From Methylobacter sp. (GTDB lineage Bacteria > Pseudomonadota > Gammaproteobacteria > Methylococcales > Methylomonadaceae): a DNA stretch of 44,978 nucleotides. The notes beneath the pieces are model-generated. The model did not search any database, was not told where the DNA came from, and worked only from the letters and a program-made list of their open reading frames with translations. A program made the position numbers and the translations under genes. Where the stretch lies: the NCBI GenBank assembly GCA_024636505.1, contig JAGXGY010000041.1:1-44978 (forward strand), given 5' to 3'. The first letter of the stretch is position 1. Every line of letters begins with the position of its first letter. Of this stretch, positions 8,263-17,749 are shown one piece after another.

Positions 8263-10595
8263 TGCGTAAGCCCCAATTGATCCGCCTGATCAAGAATAGG
8301 CCGCGCTCCGGGGGTAATGCCGATTAACGTGCCGCTGCCTCCGGCGATATCCGAGCAACTGCCCCACCAGCTATAAGCCGCGCCGGAAGCTGCGCGCGTA
8401 TAAGTAGCCGGATTCGCCGGCACCGTTCCTGTTTCCGGCGCGGTGGCCGCAATCTTATTTAGCATTAACGGCGGCGCTACCGTCGGCCATTCAGGCACCA
8501 CGGCAAGACGGGTGTCGGCCGGAATTCCGGCAGCGGTCACATAGGTTTTTTTAGTCTGAGCGCACACCGTTTGCTCTACCATCGCAACCGCGCTTGTCCA
8601 GTTATTGTATTTTTGAATGGCCGATGACTCCAAGCGAGTCGCCTCGCGTTCTTTAGCCAGATAGTGTTGCTTAAGACTCAGCGCAGTCTGAAATTGCCCG
8701 GCCAATGTACAACCGGAGTCTATGTTATAAGTCGGCCACCAATATAAAGAGTAAGGAGGGTAAGGGGCAGTTAAGCCGCTAGTATCTATGCTGGGATTTG
8801 ATGTACAGGTGGCTGCATCATTACCGCCGACAGGATCAACATCCCAGTCCTGTCCTGCTTGAACCGCCGCATCCCATTGATTAACCGCATCGGTTTTTGC
8901 GGTATCCAACGACGTTAGCGCATTATCGGCTGTTGTTTGGGCAGTCTGCCAAGCGATGTATTTTGCATCTGTTATTGTATACGTTGTTGCATAAGGCGGT
9001 GTTGTTTGCGTGCTGGCACAGGCAGGATCTTGGTCGCATTCCAGCTTTTTGGCATCCGCCGCCGCTTGCAGGCTTAGCCAATTCGCATAAGCCGTTTCAT
9101 AAGCATTCAGAGCCGCTATTGCTGCATCCAGCGCAGTTATGGCTGTCAAGCCTGGAGCAACTGTTGGTTTAGCGGGCGGTGTTAGCGACGGATCTATCGT
9201 GTTTATGGCGTTGTTGTAAGCCAAGGTCGCCTGGGCTGCCAAATTATCTGCTTGAGTACGCGCCGCTATTGCAGCTGCGTTTTCGCTTACATAACTTTGG
9301 TAAGAATCATCCCTGTTATCGACAGCACTGGCCAACTGCTGCTGTTGAGCGGCGATCAAATCCGCACTGGGAGCGGCGGGGGTCGTGCCCGCTTTTTGGG
9401 CAATAACATCGAACATAATGGCCGCTGCAATTTGCGCCGCCATCGCAGCGGTATTCAGCGCGACGGCAGCATAAGCCAAGCCTAATGCGGTACCCGCAGA
9501 AGCCAGCGCCGCCGCCGCTAATGGAATCGCCGCGCAAGACACCACATTCACCCCCAACGACGCTGCACAAGCAGCGGTATGCGTCGCCAGCGCGGTAGCG
9601 GCGGCCGCTGACAACTCATTGGCCTCCACTACGGCGGCAATCGCCAGCGCCACTGAAATGCCGGCCGAAATGGCGCCCATAATCGAATCTTGTACCGCCT
9701 GCTCAGCCTGATCTTTCATGGCCTGCTGCTGCGCCTTGACTTCATCTTCGACAGCAACCGTGTCGGCCAATAAATGCAAACTCTGCATGGCGACGTCGCA
9801 CCGCAAATGCTGAAATACCTCGGCAAAACTGCGCGCTAGGGTCTGGTCGTCATAGATGGTTTGCGCTGGCGTGGCAGGACTGTTGAAACCGAACGAAGAG
9901 GAATTGTTTACATCGTCAAACACGCCGTTGGCTCCCGCTGCCGCCAGCGCGTAGGCGACTGCATTGTCGGTACCGGCAGGCGGCCGGGTAAAGGTATACG
10001 ATGCGCTTGCCGCATGGGTGCTGCCGTTTTTTAACGCTTGGCATAAATCCAGCGTGCCGTGCCGCACTAAACCCGCGTCTTGATAGTTATTTAATTTTAC
10101 GCCGGGACACACCGGAGCGGCGCTATCGGTGACCACGACCTTGTCATTATCGGTATCGTAGGAACAGCTATCGCTGCTGATCGGCTCGAAGCGGTTTTTA
10201 TTGCCCGGCGCGGCCAAATCGCCATCGTTGCTTAATACGGCATCGGCTTTACGATAGACGCCATAACGCAACGGGATTTCTCCGGCTGCATAAGCGTTGG
10301 CAATCAAGCCGATCGTCAGATAAGGCAAACTGCCTTTGGCGCTGCCGCCGCAATTTTCCAGGCCATCGTTAGTGCTATCGGGACAAGGCAAGCGCCCGTG
10401 AATGGCGGCATAATGCAACAGCTGACGATCGGCAACGGCCAGGGCATCGGCATTTCTTTGCCGTTGAAGCTGCGTAAAATGGTTGGTGGTTACCGAAAAC
10501 AAGGCAACGCCTAAGCCCGCTGTGACGGTTAGCACTATGGCCAGTTCAAACAAGGAGAAACCCTGTTGTTTGCTTGTCAGCGGTAGTTTTTTCAT
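8259..10595 (-). CDS. Prepilin 4 (family II), giant 778-residue protein
   Basis: It has an ordinary class III leader (MKKLPLTSKQQG, then FSLFE with Glu at +5 and a hydrophobic helix) but is about four to five times pilin length. The first 270 residues carry the family II signature (GRLPCPDSTNDGLENCG, LPYLTIG, FDDVNN, YDDQTLARSFAEV). Residues about 300-400 are extremely Ala-rich and apolar (ISAGISVALAIAAVVEA, LALGLAYAAVALNTAAM-like runs), as in membrane or colicin-like hairpins. The remaining half has long Ala/Gln/Asp helices likely to coil, plus several cysteines. It overlaps the platform gene upstream and prepilin 5 downstream by 4 bases each. It is probably a tip or minor pilin; what its long tail does is unknown. 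Confidence 0.88.
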   Translation of the reverse strand: MKKLPLTSKQQGFSLFELAIVLTVTAGLGVALFSVTTNHFTQLQRQRNADALAVADRQLLHYAAIHGRLPCPDSTNDGLENCGGSAKGSLPYLTIGLIANAYAAGEIPLRYGVYRKADAVLSNDGDLAAPGNKNRFEPISSDSCSYDTDNDKVVVTDSAAPVCPGVKLNNYQDAGLVRHGTLDLCQALKNGSTHAASASYTFTRPPAGTDNAVAYALAAAGANGVFDDVNNSSSFGFNSPATPAQTIYDDQTLARSFAEVFQHLRCDVAMQSLHLLADTVAVEDEVKAQQQAMKDQAEQAVQDSIMGAISAGISVALAIAAVVEANELSAAAATALATHTAACAASLGVNVVSCAAIPLAAAALASAGTALGLAYAAVALNTAAMAAQIAAAIMFDVIAQKAGTTPAAPSADLIAAQQQQLASAVDNRDDSYQSYVSENAAAIAARTQADNLAAQATLAYNNAINTIDPSLTPPAKPTVAPGLTAITALDAAIAALNAYETAYANWLSLQAAADAKKLECDQDPACASTQTTPPYATTYTITDAKYIAWQTAQTTADNALTSLDTAKTDAVNQWDAAVQAGQDWDVDPVGGNDAATCTSNPSIDTSGLTAPYPPYSLYWWPTYNIDSGCTLAGQFQTALSLKQHYLAKEREATRLESSAIQKYNNWTSAVAMVEQTVCAQTKKTYVTAAGIPADTRLAVVPEWPTVAPPLMLNKIAATAPETGTVPANPATYTRAASGAAYSWWGSCSDIAGGSGTLIGITPGARPILDQADQLGLTQ

Positions 10596-11851
10596 CGGGC
10601 TGAGACCTGCTTAATCAAATCGTAAATCGGCAGTAAAAACACCACCACCATAAAAATAAAAAATGCACCGGCAATCAAGATCACCAGCGGCTTAACGATT
10701 TCAGTAAGGGTGCTGATAGTGTAATTAAAGCGTCTGCCGAATTCTTCAGCCAGTACCCGCAATTGATAATCCAGGTTACCGCTTTGTTCGCCGACTTTGA
10801 CCAGGCGCACCACCAGACCGGGGAACACGCCGGATTCACGCAAGCCATTGCTTAGGGTGTTGCCGCGCAGTACCCCGGCGCGAATATCTTTTATTTTTTG
10901 CCGGTACATCCGGTTTTCGAGCGATTGCGCCATGATCTCCAGACACTCCGCCAGATTAATGCCGGACGCGATCAGCAAGCTCAAATATTCGGTGATAAAT
11001 GCCATGGCCGAGGCGCGAACCAGGATGTTGGTTACCGGCGCATGGTAGGCCAAGCGGTACAGGTTGTAACGCAACCATTCGCTTTGTCCGACCGTCAGCA
11101 CGGTTAACAAGACGATAAAAAGAATTAACTCGGTGTACAGCGTTGCATGTTGGTTATAGGCGTGTATTGCCTTCATCACCGCAACGGTAGTTGCCGGCAA
11201 TTGAACATGCATCTGCCGGAACATATCAAACACATTGGGCAACACATACACCGCCCAAAACCAAGCGGTAGCGGCGGTAGTAGCGATAATAAATGCCGGA
11301 TAGATCATCACTTTATAAGTATCCTGCTTTAACAGCGCGATACGCTTTAAGTGCGCCGCCGAGTCCAACAGGGTGCGATCCAGGGTGCCGGAGCTTTCGC
11401 CAATTTTGATTAAATAACGCACCGTAGGCGGAATATTTTTACCGTACCGGTCTATCGCTTCGGTTACGCTCATGCCGGAACGGATAGAGTCGCGTAAATC
11501 CAAGGCTAAAAGGCTGCCTGCGTTCAGACCGCCATCCTCTGCCAGTTCGGTCAATGCTTCGATAATCGGCAAGCCGCTTTTTAACATCAGCCCTAAACTG
11601 TGCAACAGTTCGGCAAGGTCTTGATCTTGCAGTTGCCGACCTCTGATCCATTCGATAGCGTTGTACAGATACAGTATCCACAAGGGCAACAGGATGACCT
11701 CAATAGCCGCGCCGGTAAAACGTTGTTCAAGATAAGCGCGCGCTGAATATTTGCTTGCATAAGGTAGCTTGATAAAGGCACGGCCATGTCGGCGCGCATT
11801 TTCTATGGCGCTGTAGTAAAACAAATTCATCACCGGCTTAGCCGTTGCCAT
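10592..11851 (-). CDS. mshG: Pilus inner-membrane platform protein (MshG/PilC/GspF family)
   Basis: A 419-residue protein with the duplicated T2SSF fold. Each half has a cytoplasmic helical bundle (LLHSLGLMLKSGLPIIEAL and ITEYLSLLIASGINLAECL) with the family's KIGESSGTLD and KVGEQSGNLD motifs. Membrane segments lie at about residues 185-210, 240-260 and 385-410. In type IV pilus and type II secretion systems this protein couples the ATPase to pilin polymerisation. It follows the ATPase gene by 18 bases and overlaps the giant prepilin. An N-terminal extension of about 75 residues includes a hydrophobic stretch (VILLPLWILYLY). The symbol is by homology to the MSHA locus; the family is certain. 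Confidence 0.92.
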   Translation of the reverse strand: MATAKPVMNLFYYSAIENARRHGRAFIKLPYASKYSARAYLEQRFTGAAIEVILLPLWILYLYNAIEWIRGRQLQDQDLAELLHSLGLMLKSGLPIIEALTELAEDGGLNAGSLLALDLRDSIRSGMSVTEAIDRYGKNIPPTVRYLIKIGESSGTLDRTLLDSAAHLKRIALLKQDTYKVMIYPAFIIATTAATAWFWAVYVLPNVFDMFRQMHVQLPATTVAVMKAIHAYNQHATLYTELILFIVLLTVLTVGQSEWLRYNLYRLAYHAPVTNILVRASAMAFITEYLSLLIASGINLAECLEIMAQSLENRMYRQKIKDIRAGVLRGNTLSNGLRESGVFPGLVVRLVKVGEQSGNLDYQLRVLAEEFGRRFNYTISTLTEIVKPLVILIAGAFFIFMVVVFLLPIYDLIKQVSAR

Positions 11852-11869
11852 CAGTTAGTCTCCCTTGCC

Positions 11870-13525
11870 TTAGCGCCAAGAACCGTGGCCGATGACCCGC
11901 ACCAGCTCAGCAACGGTGGTTTCGCCGCGCATTAAGCGCTTTTTGGCAACATCTTCCATCGCGACATAACCGCATTCGCGGGCCGCCGCTGTCAATTCGC
12001 TCAAGGTACCGTCCCGAGCAATGGCATCGGCAAAGCGGCTATCAACCAGCAGTATTTCATAGATAGGCACGCGACCGTGGTAACCCGTCCAACGGCAGTG
12101 TCGGCAACCCGCACCCCGATAAAAAGTGATAACTTCGGTGATGTCCAACCATTGCGGCAGGTCTATCCCGGTATCGTCGGGTTGTTTGCACTGGGTACAC
12201 ACAGCGCGCACCAAACGCTGATTGATCACGCCGATTAACGCTCCGGCAATGATGCGCGACGACACCTCCAGGCCATTAAGCCTTGGCAGCACACCAAAAG
12301 CGCTGTTCGCGTGCAGCGTGGACAAGACCAGATGCCCGGTTTCGGCGGCTTGAATCGCCGCCCTTGCCGTTTCGGAATCGCGTATTTCGCCGACTAAAAT
12401 GACATCGGGATCGTGCCGCAAAAAGTGAATGATGGCTTTATCGAACTGAAAGTCAGCCTTGCGGTTGACCTGTGTTTGTACGATAACCGGCATTTCATAC
12501 TCTATCGGGTCTTCTATCGATAAAATATTTTTGCCGCCTAAAGCCTGTTTCTTAATACCGGCAAACATGCTGGTGGTTTTGCCGGAGCCGGTCGGGCCGA
12601 CAAACAAAACAATGCCGTGAGGCTGGGCAAAAAAGTAATTTAATTTGTCCAGGTCTTCTGCCAAAAAACCGAGTTCCAGAAAGGATTTAACATGCGAACC
12701 GCTGGGCAACAGCCGCATCACTACATTTTCGCCGAAGCGGGTGATGGTGGTCGATACCCGAATATCGTATTGGGCTTGCTGCAACTGCATGGAAAAACGG
12801 CCGTCCTGAGGCCTGAGATTGTCGGAAATATCCATATTGGAACGGACTTTGATGGACACGATCAGGCGGCGTAATTGTTTTTCTAAAGCCAAAACAGGGC
12901 GCAAGACGCTGTCGACGCGAAAACTGATATGTATGGTTTTATGGTCAGGCTGTAAATGCACGTCGGTTGCTCTTTCCGAGATCGCCAACATCAGGATGCA
13001 ACGCAGCAACTCATCATTGGATAAAACCTGATCGGTGTCTGCGGTGAGTTTTTGAATTTCCTTGTCCAGCAATGCCTCAAGCTGCATAGGTTCATGACGG
13101 TATGCGCTTCCGATCTCATCGAGCACAGCGCTGAACTCGGCTTGAATAGGCATCAGCTCAAGCCCGCAGCTACGGTGTATGGTTTTTCTGACCAGTGCGA
13201 GATTGGCATTGCCAACCAGCGCTTCAATGTAATGGCCGTTCCGACGTAACGGCAAAAACGCTTGGCGGCGGCACAGCTCATGGCTAAATTGGGCCAGCAC
13301 CTCCGGATCAGGACTTAGCTCAACACCTGGGCGATGACAGTCAATGCCGTAATGCTCGGCCAGCGCCTGAGCAATGATTGCCTCAGAAACCACACCCAAA
13401 CGGATCAACAATTCACCTAAACGCTCCTCAGTGACTTTTTGTTTTTGCAGGGCATAATCAAGCTGCAAACGGGTAATCGCTTTGGATGCCAGCAAATGAT
13501 CGCCCAAACGCAATTTATCGCTCAT
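11870..13525 (-). CDS. mshE: Pilus extension ATPase (MshE/PilB/GspE family)
   Basis: A 551-residue type II/IV secretion ATPase. Residues 1-150 resemble an MshEN domain (LGELLIRLGVVSEAIIAQAL), which in known MshE proteins binds cyclic di-GMP; whether the ligand residues are kept was not checked. The ATPase core has Walker A GPTGSGKTT (310-318), the Asp box (QDGRFSMQ to DIRVSTTITRFGENVVMRLL), Walker B DPDVILVGEIRD (372-383) and the His box STLHAN. Four cysteines (443, 446, 474, 477) form the usual zinc-binding site. The enzyme works on the cytoplasmic face and powers pilus extension. It overlaps the upstream ATPase gene by 4 bases. No PilT-type retraction ATPase lies nearby. Confidence 0.94.
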   Translation of the reverse strand: MSDKLRLGDHLLASKAITRLQLDYALQKQKVTEERLGELLIRLGVVSEAIIAQALAEHYGIDCHRPGVELSPDPEVLAQFSHELCRRQAFLPLRRNGHYIEALVGNANLALVRKTIHRSCGLELMPIQAEFSAVLDEIGSAYRHEPMQLEALLDKEIQKLTADTDQVLSNDELLRCILMLAISERATDVHLQPDHKTIHISFRVDSVLRPVLALEKQLRRLIVSIKVRSNMDISDNLRPQDGRFSMQLQQAQYDIRVSTTITRFGENVVMRLLPSGSHVKSFLELGFLAEDLDKLNYFFAQPHGIVLFVGPTGSGKTTSMFAGIKKQALGGKNILSIEDPIEYEMPVIVQTQVNRKADFQFDKAIIHFLRHDPDVILVGEIRDSETARAAIQAAETGHLVLSTLHANSAFGVLPRLNGLEVSSRIIAGALIGVINQRLVRAVCTQCKQPDDTGIDLPQWLDITEVITFYRGAGCRHCRWTGYHGRVPIYEILLVDSRFADAIARDGTLSELTAAARECGYVAMEDVAKKRLMRGETTVAELVRVIGHGSWR

Positions 13526-14973
13526 AAATCATCCGGCCTGATTGCGCACGACAAATCATAAGCCGTGCCGTCGTCGATCTGGCCGGTCATCGCCCGACCT
13601 GAGCGTTGTTGAAACGCACTTAGCGCCTGCTGCGTCCATTGACCCATGATGCCATCGGCAGCCGTTGCTGCCAGTAAGCCTTCAGCGACCAAGACATGCT
13701 GAACGATGCGGGTGTCTTCGGATGGCGTGGAAAAGGGTAATGGGGCTCCACTAATTGGCGAACGATAGAGCACCAGCTTCAGGCCGTCGCGCCATTCAAA
13801 CACCGGCAGACCGGCACAAGTTGTTGTTGCAGCGGTACTGATCAAAGCCAGCTTGATGTCTGTTTCTTGTAATAACGTATAGCGCAACCGATTGATGGCA
13901 TCGACATTGGGTAGCGGAAATGCCTGCAGATAATGATCCAAACCGTAAGCGGCAAGAAACCGCTGCCATTTTTGACGCGGAGCAGAAGCAGGAGCAGCTT
14001 CGGCAACGGCGGTAATAAGAACGCGCTTAGCTAACATCGTTGACAAGGGCGCCAGCAACAGATAACCGCCTAATAACAGCCCGCAGAGCGCGATAACCGA
14101 GGTAATCTTTACTCTATTGCGCTTCTTTTGGGACAATAAACTCAGGTCTTTAGCCGCTTCCCGGACCAAACCGGCACTGATAGTTGTGCGCTTGTAGGCT
14201 AACAAGCCATACAAACAGCGATCCATCAATAGATTGATGATACGCGGATAGCCGCCGCTGTATCGGGCAATCAGACGAAGAGCGGCGCCGGTTAATTGAA
14301 TACCAACCGGTTGGCCGGTAACCGTTAAACAACGATCAATATAGTCGCTGACTTCCTGCTGAGAGAAAGGCTTTAATTCGCAGTGCAAGGCAATTCGACT
14401 TCTTAATTGCCTGATTTCAGGTCTTGCCAGGGTGGTTAACATTTCGGGCTGAGCCACCAGAAGAATTTGTATCAGCTTATCCTCGTTGGTTTCGAGGTTA
14501 GAAAGCTGACGCACTAATTCGAGACTTTCAATGGAAAGGTTTTGCGCGTCATCAATGATAATGATGCAATTTTTTCCCTTGGAAAACTCCGCCAACAAAA
14601 AATGATTCAGCGCTTCCAGCTGATCTATCAAACCGGTTTTTTTTGACTGAATCCCCAAGTCTTGATTGATGCTTTCAATCAATGCCGAACCCTGTAAAAA
14701 CGTATTAAACAATAAAGCTATGCTGACTTTACTCTGATCTAACTCTTTGATTATTTTTCGTACTAACGTGGTCTTACCGATACCGACATCGCCGGTGACC
14801 AGCAAAAAACCCTTGCGGATTTCAAGGAAATGCAAAATCTCGTCAACATGCGCTAACAATCGTAGCGGGGCGTAATAACGCTCCGGGTTCGGCGTGACTG
14901 GAAACGGAATTTTATCGAATCCGAGCGGCTCCATATACAGCGGTTGATAACGCGATGTTACTGCAATAGCCAT
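13522..14973 (-). CDS. mshM: ExeA/MshM-like AAA ATPase with peptidoglycan-binding domain
   Basis: A 483-residue protein. An N-terminal AAA domain has Walker A GDVGIGKTT (61-69) and Walker B CIIIIDDAQNL (136-146). A single membrane helix at about 293-315 (VIALCGLLLGGYLLLAPL) leads to a periplasmic part that ends in a peptidoglycan-binding domain 1 fold (AADGIMGQWTQQALSAFQQR). This layout matches ExeA/GspA, which remodels or spans the cell wall so that the secretin can be inserted, and MshM of MSHA loci, although MshM is often described without the wall-binding domain. It lies between the TPR gene and the extension ATPase, as in MSHA operons. Confidence is high for architecture, moderate for the symbol. 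Confidence 0.88.
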   Translation of the reverse strand: MAIAVTSRYQPLYMEPLGFDKIPFPVTPNPERYYAPLRLLAHVDEILHFLEIRKGFLLVTGDVGIGKTTLVRKIIKELDQSKVSIALLFNTFLQGSALIESINQDLGIQSKKTGLIDQLEALNHFLLAEFSKGKNCIIIIDDAQNLSIESLELVRQLSNLETNEDKLIQILLVAQPEMLTTLARPEIRQLRSRIALHCELKPFSQQEVSDYIDRCLTVTGQPVGIQLTGAALRLIARYSGGYPRIINLLMDRCLYGLLAYKRTTISAGLVREAAKDLSLLSQKKRNRVKITSVIALCGLLLGGYLLLAPLSTMLAKRVLITAVAEAAPASAPRQKWQRFLAAYGLDHYLQAFPLPNVDAINRLRYTLLQETDIKLALISTAATTTCAGLPVFEWRDGLKLVLYRSPISGAPLPFSTPSEDTRIVQHVLVAEGLLAATAADGIMGQWTQQALSAFQQRSGRAMTGQIDDGTAYDLSCAIRPDDL

Positions 14974-14974
14974 G

Positions 14975-15892
14975 TCATTTATTAATTGATGCGGCTAATT
15001 TATCAACAGCGCCTGACTGAGGGAATTGCTCTTTTAAAAAACGCACCCGATTTTTCGCCTGTTCCAGACGACCCAGTTGAAATTCAAGTAAGGCCAGGTT
15101 ATAACCCGCTTCCAGATCGTTGGGCGCCATTGCGATAATATTTTGGTAAGCGGTAGCGGCGGCTTGCCTATCGCCTATGACGCTTAAATAATAAGCGGAT
15201 AATCTTTTGTAAACCATGCTTTCAGTACCGGCAATATCGCCGAGTGACTGCAATTTGATTTCGGCCGTGGTGAAATTCTTGCTTCGGATAGCCTGCTTTG
15301 CGCTGGAGACAATATGTTCAAGAGCCGCATGTCTCCGGGGTTTATTGGCGCTAACCGAGCCGCCATTGTCGGATAAATTAACGTCATACGGCTGCTTAGT
15401 GTGTATAGCGGCTGGTGATCGTTGCGACCGCCTGTCGTTTGCAACAATGGTTTTAGCAAAACGTTGAGGCTGATTTTCGGATGGCACCCGGGTATCAAGG
15501 GTTACCTGCTCGCGCGGTGTTGCGGTTAACACCGCAGTGGTCGGCAATGGGACTGATTTTGCTTCGGCCACAGGGACAGCAAAGGTGATTTTAGGCGATT
15601 TAGCGGCAGCGCCATCAATCACTGCCGACAGATCCGCCGGTGTGGGTACCGGTTTTACTTTACTATTGCTTTGGCTGGACGCAATACGCTCATTTATCGC
15701 AAATTGTCCTGCGTTTGCCAGCATTAAGCCGCCACCGACGGTTAATGCGGTGACGCCCCAGATCCATTTCATCTTGGCGTTAAGCCGAGACGGGCTTTGT
15801 TTTTCAGCATAGTCTTCCAGTCCCGACTCTTTAGCCGCCAATTGCGCATTTTGGCTTTTGGCATTTTCCAAGGCTTTATAGACCAGACTCAT
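14975..15892 (-). CDS. mshN: TPR-containing pilus biogenesis protein (MshN-like)
   Basis: A 305-residue bitopic protein. A short cytoplasmic start (MSLVYKALENAKSQN, a motif seen in MshN-type proteins) is followed by one membrane helix at about 42-62 (KWIWGVTALTVGGGLMLANA), a Pro/Ala-rich linker, and tetratricopeptide repeats over the last 110 residues (AYYLSVIGDRQAAATAYQNI, then APNDLEAGYNLALLEFQLGR). TPR proteins in this position help assemble the pilus or secretin. Its ATG overlaps the secretin stop codon (ATGA). The symbol is inferred from position and topology. Confidence 0.82.
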   Translation of the reverse strand: MSLVYKALENAKSQNAQLAAKESGLEDYAEKQSPSRLNAKMKWIWGVTALTVGGGLMLANAGQFAINERIASSQSNSKVKPVPTPADLSAVIDGAAAKSPKITFAVPVAEAKSVPLPTTAVLTATPREQVTLDTRVPSENQPQRFAKTIVANDRRSQRSPAAIHTKQPYDVNLSDNGGSVSANKPRRHAALEHIVSSAKQAIRSKNFTTAEIKLQSLGDIAGTESMVYKRLSAYYLSVIGDRQAAATAYQNIIAMAPNDLEAGYNLALLEFQLGRLEQAKNRVRFLKEQFPQSGAVDKLAASINK

Positions 15893-17697
15893 AGTTGACG
15901 CACCCGCAATATCAACACAAATTCACGCGCATGCGCGGTATGTCCGCGCCCGCCAAATAAAGCGCCCAGGTACGGAATATCCGATAAAAGCGGAATGCCA
16001 TGACCGCTGTCGCCATAACTTTCGCTAATCAGCCCGCCTAATATCACTACGTCGCCATCACCGATACTTAACGATGTTGTTAAGCCTTTAAAGTCGGTTT
16101 TGGGCAGGGACACCAAAATAGGATTTTCACTGCCGCCTACATTGATCGGGGTGGTACTGCCGGGCAATACCTTGGTTTGCATCGGATTAATCGTTAAATT
16201 GATCGTTTTATGATTGGTCACAAACGGAATGACGCCCAGGACAATACCGTCAAAGATATTGCCGGTGATCACGTTAGACGATACCGTTGATTGACCGCCG
16301 CCGGCGTTGGAGACGTTGGACATGGTTTGCGATATATAGCGTTCGGTTCGACCTACGCTGACGATAGCCGGTTGTGAGTTTTTCACCCGTATTGACGGAT
16401 TCGACAGCACTTTTATGGTGCCAAATGTTTTCATGATGTCAACTGCCGCGGCTACAGGGCCCGCTATATAAGCTGCGCCTAAGCCGATCGGTCCGCCTAT
16501 TGCGGCGGCAGGAATGGTTAATGTGCGTCCGCCGTCAAAACTGGAACCGGGAAACGTGGTGTTGCCTGACGACAAGTCCAGACCTACGCCACTGCCACTT
16601 GAGGCCGCGAGGCGATTTTTTAGCAAAGTCCAGTCAACTCCGAGTTGAAAATCATCGTTAAGCTGAATATCAATAATCTGCGCTTCAATGAGCACTTGTC
16701 TCTCTTGCACTTCCTTATAGTGCTCAACCAATTGACTGATCACCGTCATCTGGGAGGGCCTGGCGCGAACAAATAAGGTGCCGGTCGATTTATTAAGCAC
16801 ATAAACAGGATTGACTGAAAGGGTGTTCCGGCCGGTTTCGCTATCGGTGGTCTCGCTTGATGCTGTTTTTTCAGTGCCCGTCTCTACCCTAAGATGATCC
16901 CCTCCGGTGATGGTTTTAAACATCTCCTCGATTTCTTTATATGGGTCATCTTCGCTGATATTTTTACCTTTTAAATTAAAGGCGCTTTGCATACCGTTAT
17001 TGGAGCTGCCGCCACCGCCGCCCATACCACCGCCGCCACCGATGCCGCCGCCCATGCCGCCACCGCCACCGCCACCGATACCGCCGCCGCCACTGCCGGA
17101 AGCGCTCATACCGGAGCCAAATACATCGCCGCCCGCTCTAAAATCCACCGAGGTCATGGTTTGTAAAAACTCAAGATCAAACACCTGTTCTTTAAGCGGT
17201 CGCACTATCATCACATTGTCTTTGATTTCACCGTCCATATCGAGCATGCGCAGCACTTGATAAAACACCTGACTGGCCGGCAGATCTTTTAGATGCAGGG
17301 TAATTCTTTGCTTCATTTCAGCTAACTCAGGCGCAAGAATGACATTCATTTTGGCCTGATCGGCAAGCACGTAGAAAATATTCTGCGCATCTTCGTTATC
17401 GACATCAACGGACACGGTGATGGCTTCCAATGGATCAAAAGAAGGCTCCATTAGCATTAATTCGGCAGCCGGGGTTATTTTTTCCACTCGACGGGTTAAC
17501 TCATCCTGCTCCTTTGCGTATTTATTCGATTCAGCGGCAACGCTTTTACCGAGAAGAGGCAGCGACTGTTGATTAGTGTGTTCAATGTTGCGTTTATTAG
17601 GCAGTGAAGGATCAAGGCTGCAAGAAACAGCAAGCGAACTCATCATGGCAACCTTAAATAAGCCTTGAAATTTTTTTGAAAAAGGTGGTTTCATCAT
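15889..17697 (-). CDS. mshL: Outer-membrane secretin, MshL-like lipoprotein with Gly-rich insertion
   Basis: A 602-residue secretin that should form the outer-membrane gate for the pilus. The N-terminus resembles a lipoprotein signal with Cys26 (SSLAVSC; the -3 residue is Ala, so the lipobox is imperfect). A secretin/TonB short N-terminal domain spans about 90-170, followed by the core with VLIEAQIIDIQLNDDFQLGVDW, KVLSNPSIRVKN and the C-terminal signature GDGDVVILGGLI...GIPLLSDIPYLGALF. Residues about 189-230 are almost pure glycine with scattered Met and Ile, between the N-domain and the secretin core. The start is the first of two adjacent ATG codons and lacks a good ribosome binding site. 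The family call is certain. Confidence 0.93.
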   Translation of the reverse strand: MMKPPFSKKFQGLFKVAMMSSLAVSCSLDPSLPNKRNIEHTNQQSLPLLGKSVAAESNKYAKEQDELTRRVEKITPAAELMLMEPSFDPLEAITVSVDVDNEDAQNIFYVLADQAKMNVILAPELAEMKQRITLHLKDLPASQVFYQVLRMLDMDGEIKDNVMIVRPLKEQVFDLEFLQTMTSVDFRAGGDVFGSGMSASGSGGGGIGGGGGGGMGGGIGGGGGMGGGGGSSNNGMQSAFNLKGKNISEDDPYKEIEEMFKTITGGDHLRVETGTEKTASSETTDSETGRNTLSVNPVYVLNKSTGTLFVRARPSQMTVISQLVEHYKEVQERQVLIEAQIIDIQLNDDFQLGVDWTLLKNRLAASSGSGVGLDLSSGNTTFPGSSFDGGRTLTIPAAAIGGPIGLGAAYIAGPVAAAVDIMKTFGTIKVLSNPSIRVKNSQPAIVSVGRTERYISQTMSNVSNAGGGQSTVSSNVITGNIFDGIVLGVIPFVTNHKTINLTINPMQTKVLPGSTTPINVGGSENPILVSLPKTDFKGLTTSLSIGDGDVVILGGLISESYGDSGHGIPLLSDIPYLGALFGGRGHTAHAREFVLILRVRQL

Positions 17698-17749
17698 TAT
17701 TTTTGTCTGCGGTAAAAAGGTTAGAACGCGGGTTGATCTGAATTTCTAG

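Noticed and set aside
16907-17260. Proline-rich frame antisense to the secretin
   Set aside because: It is the complement of the secretin's glycine-rich tract; long Pro runs opposite Gly runs are expected and there is no start signal.
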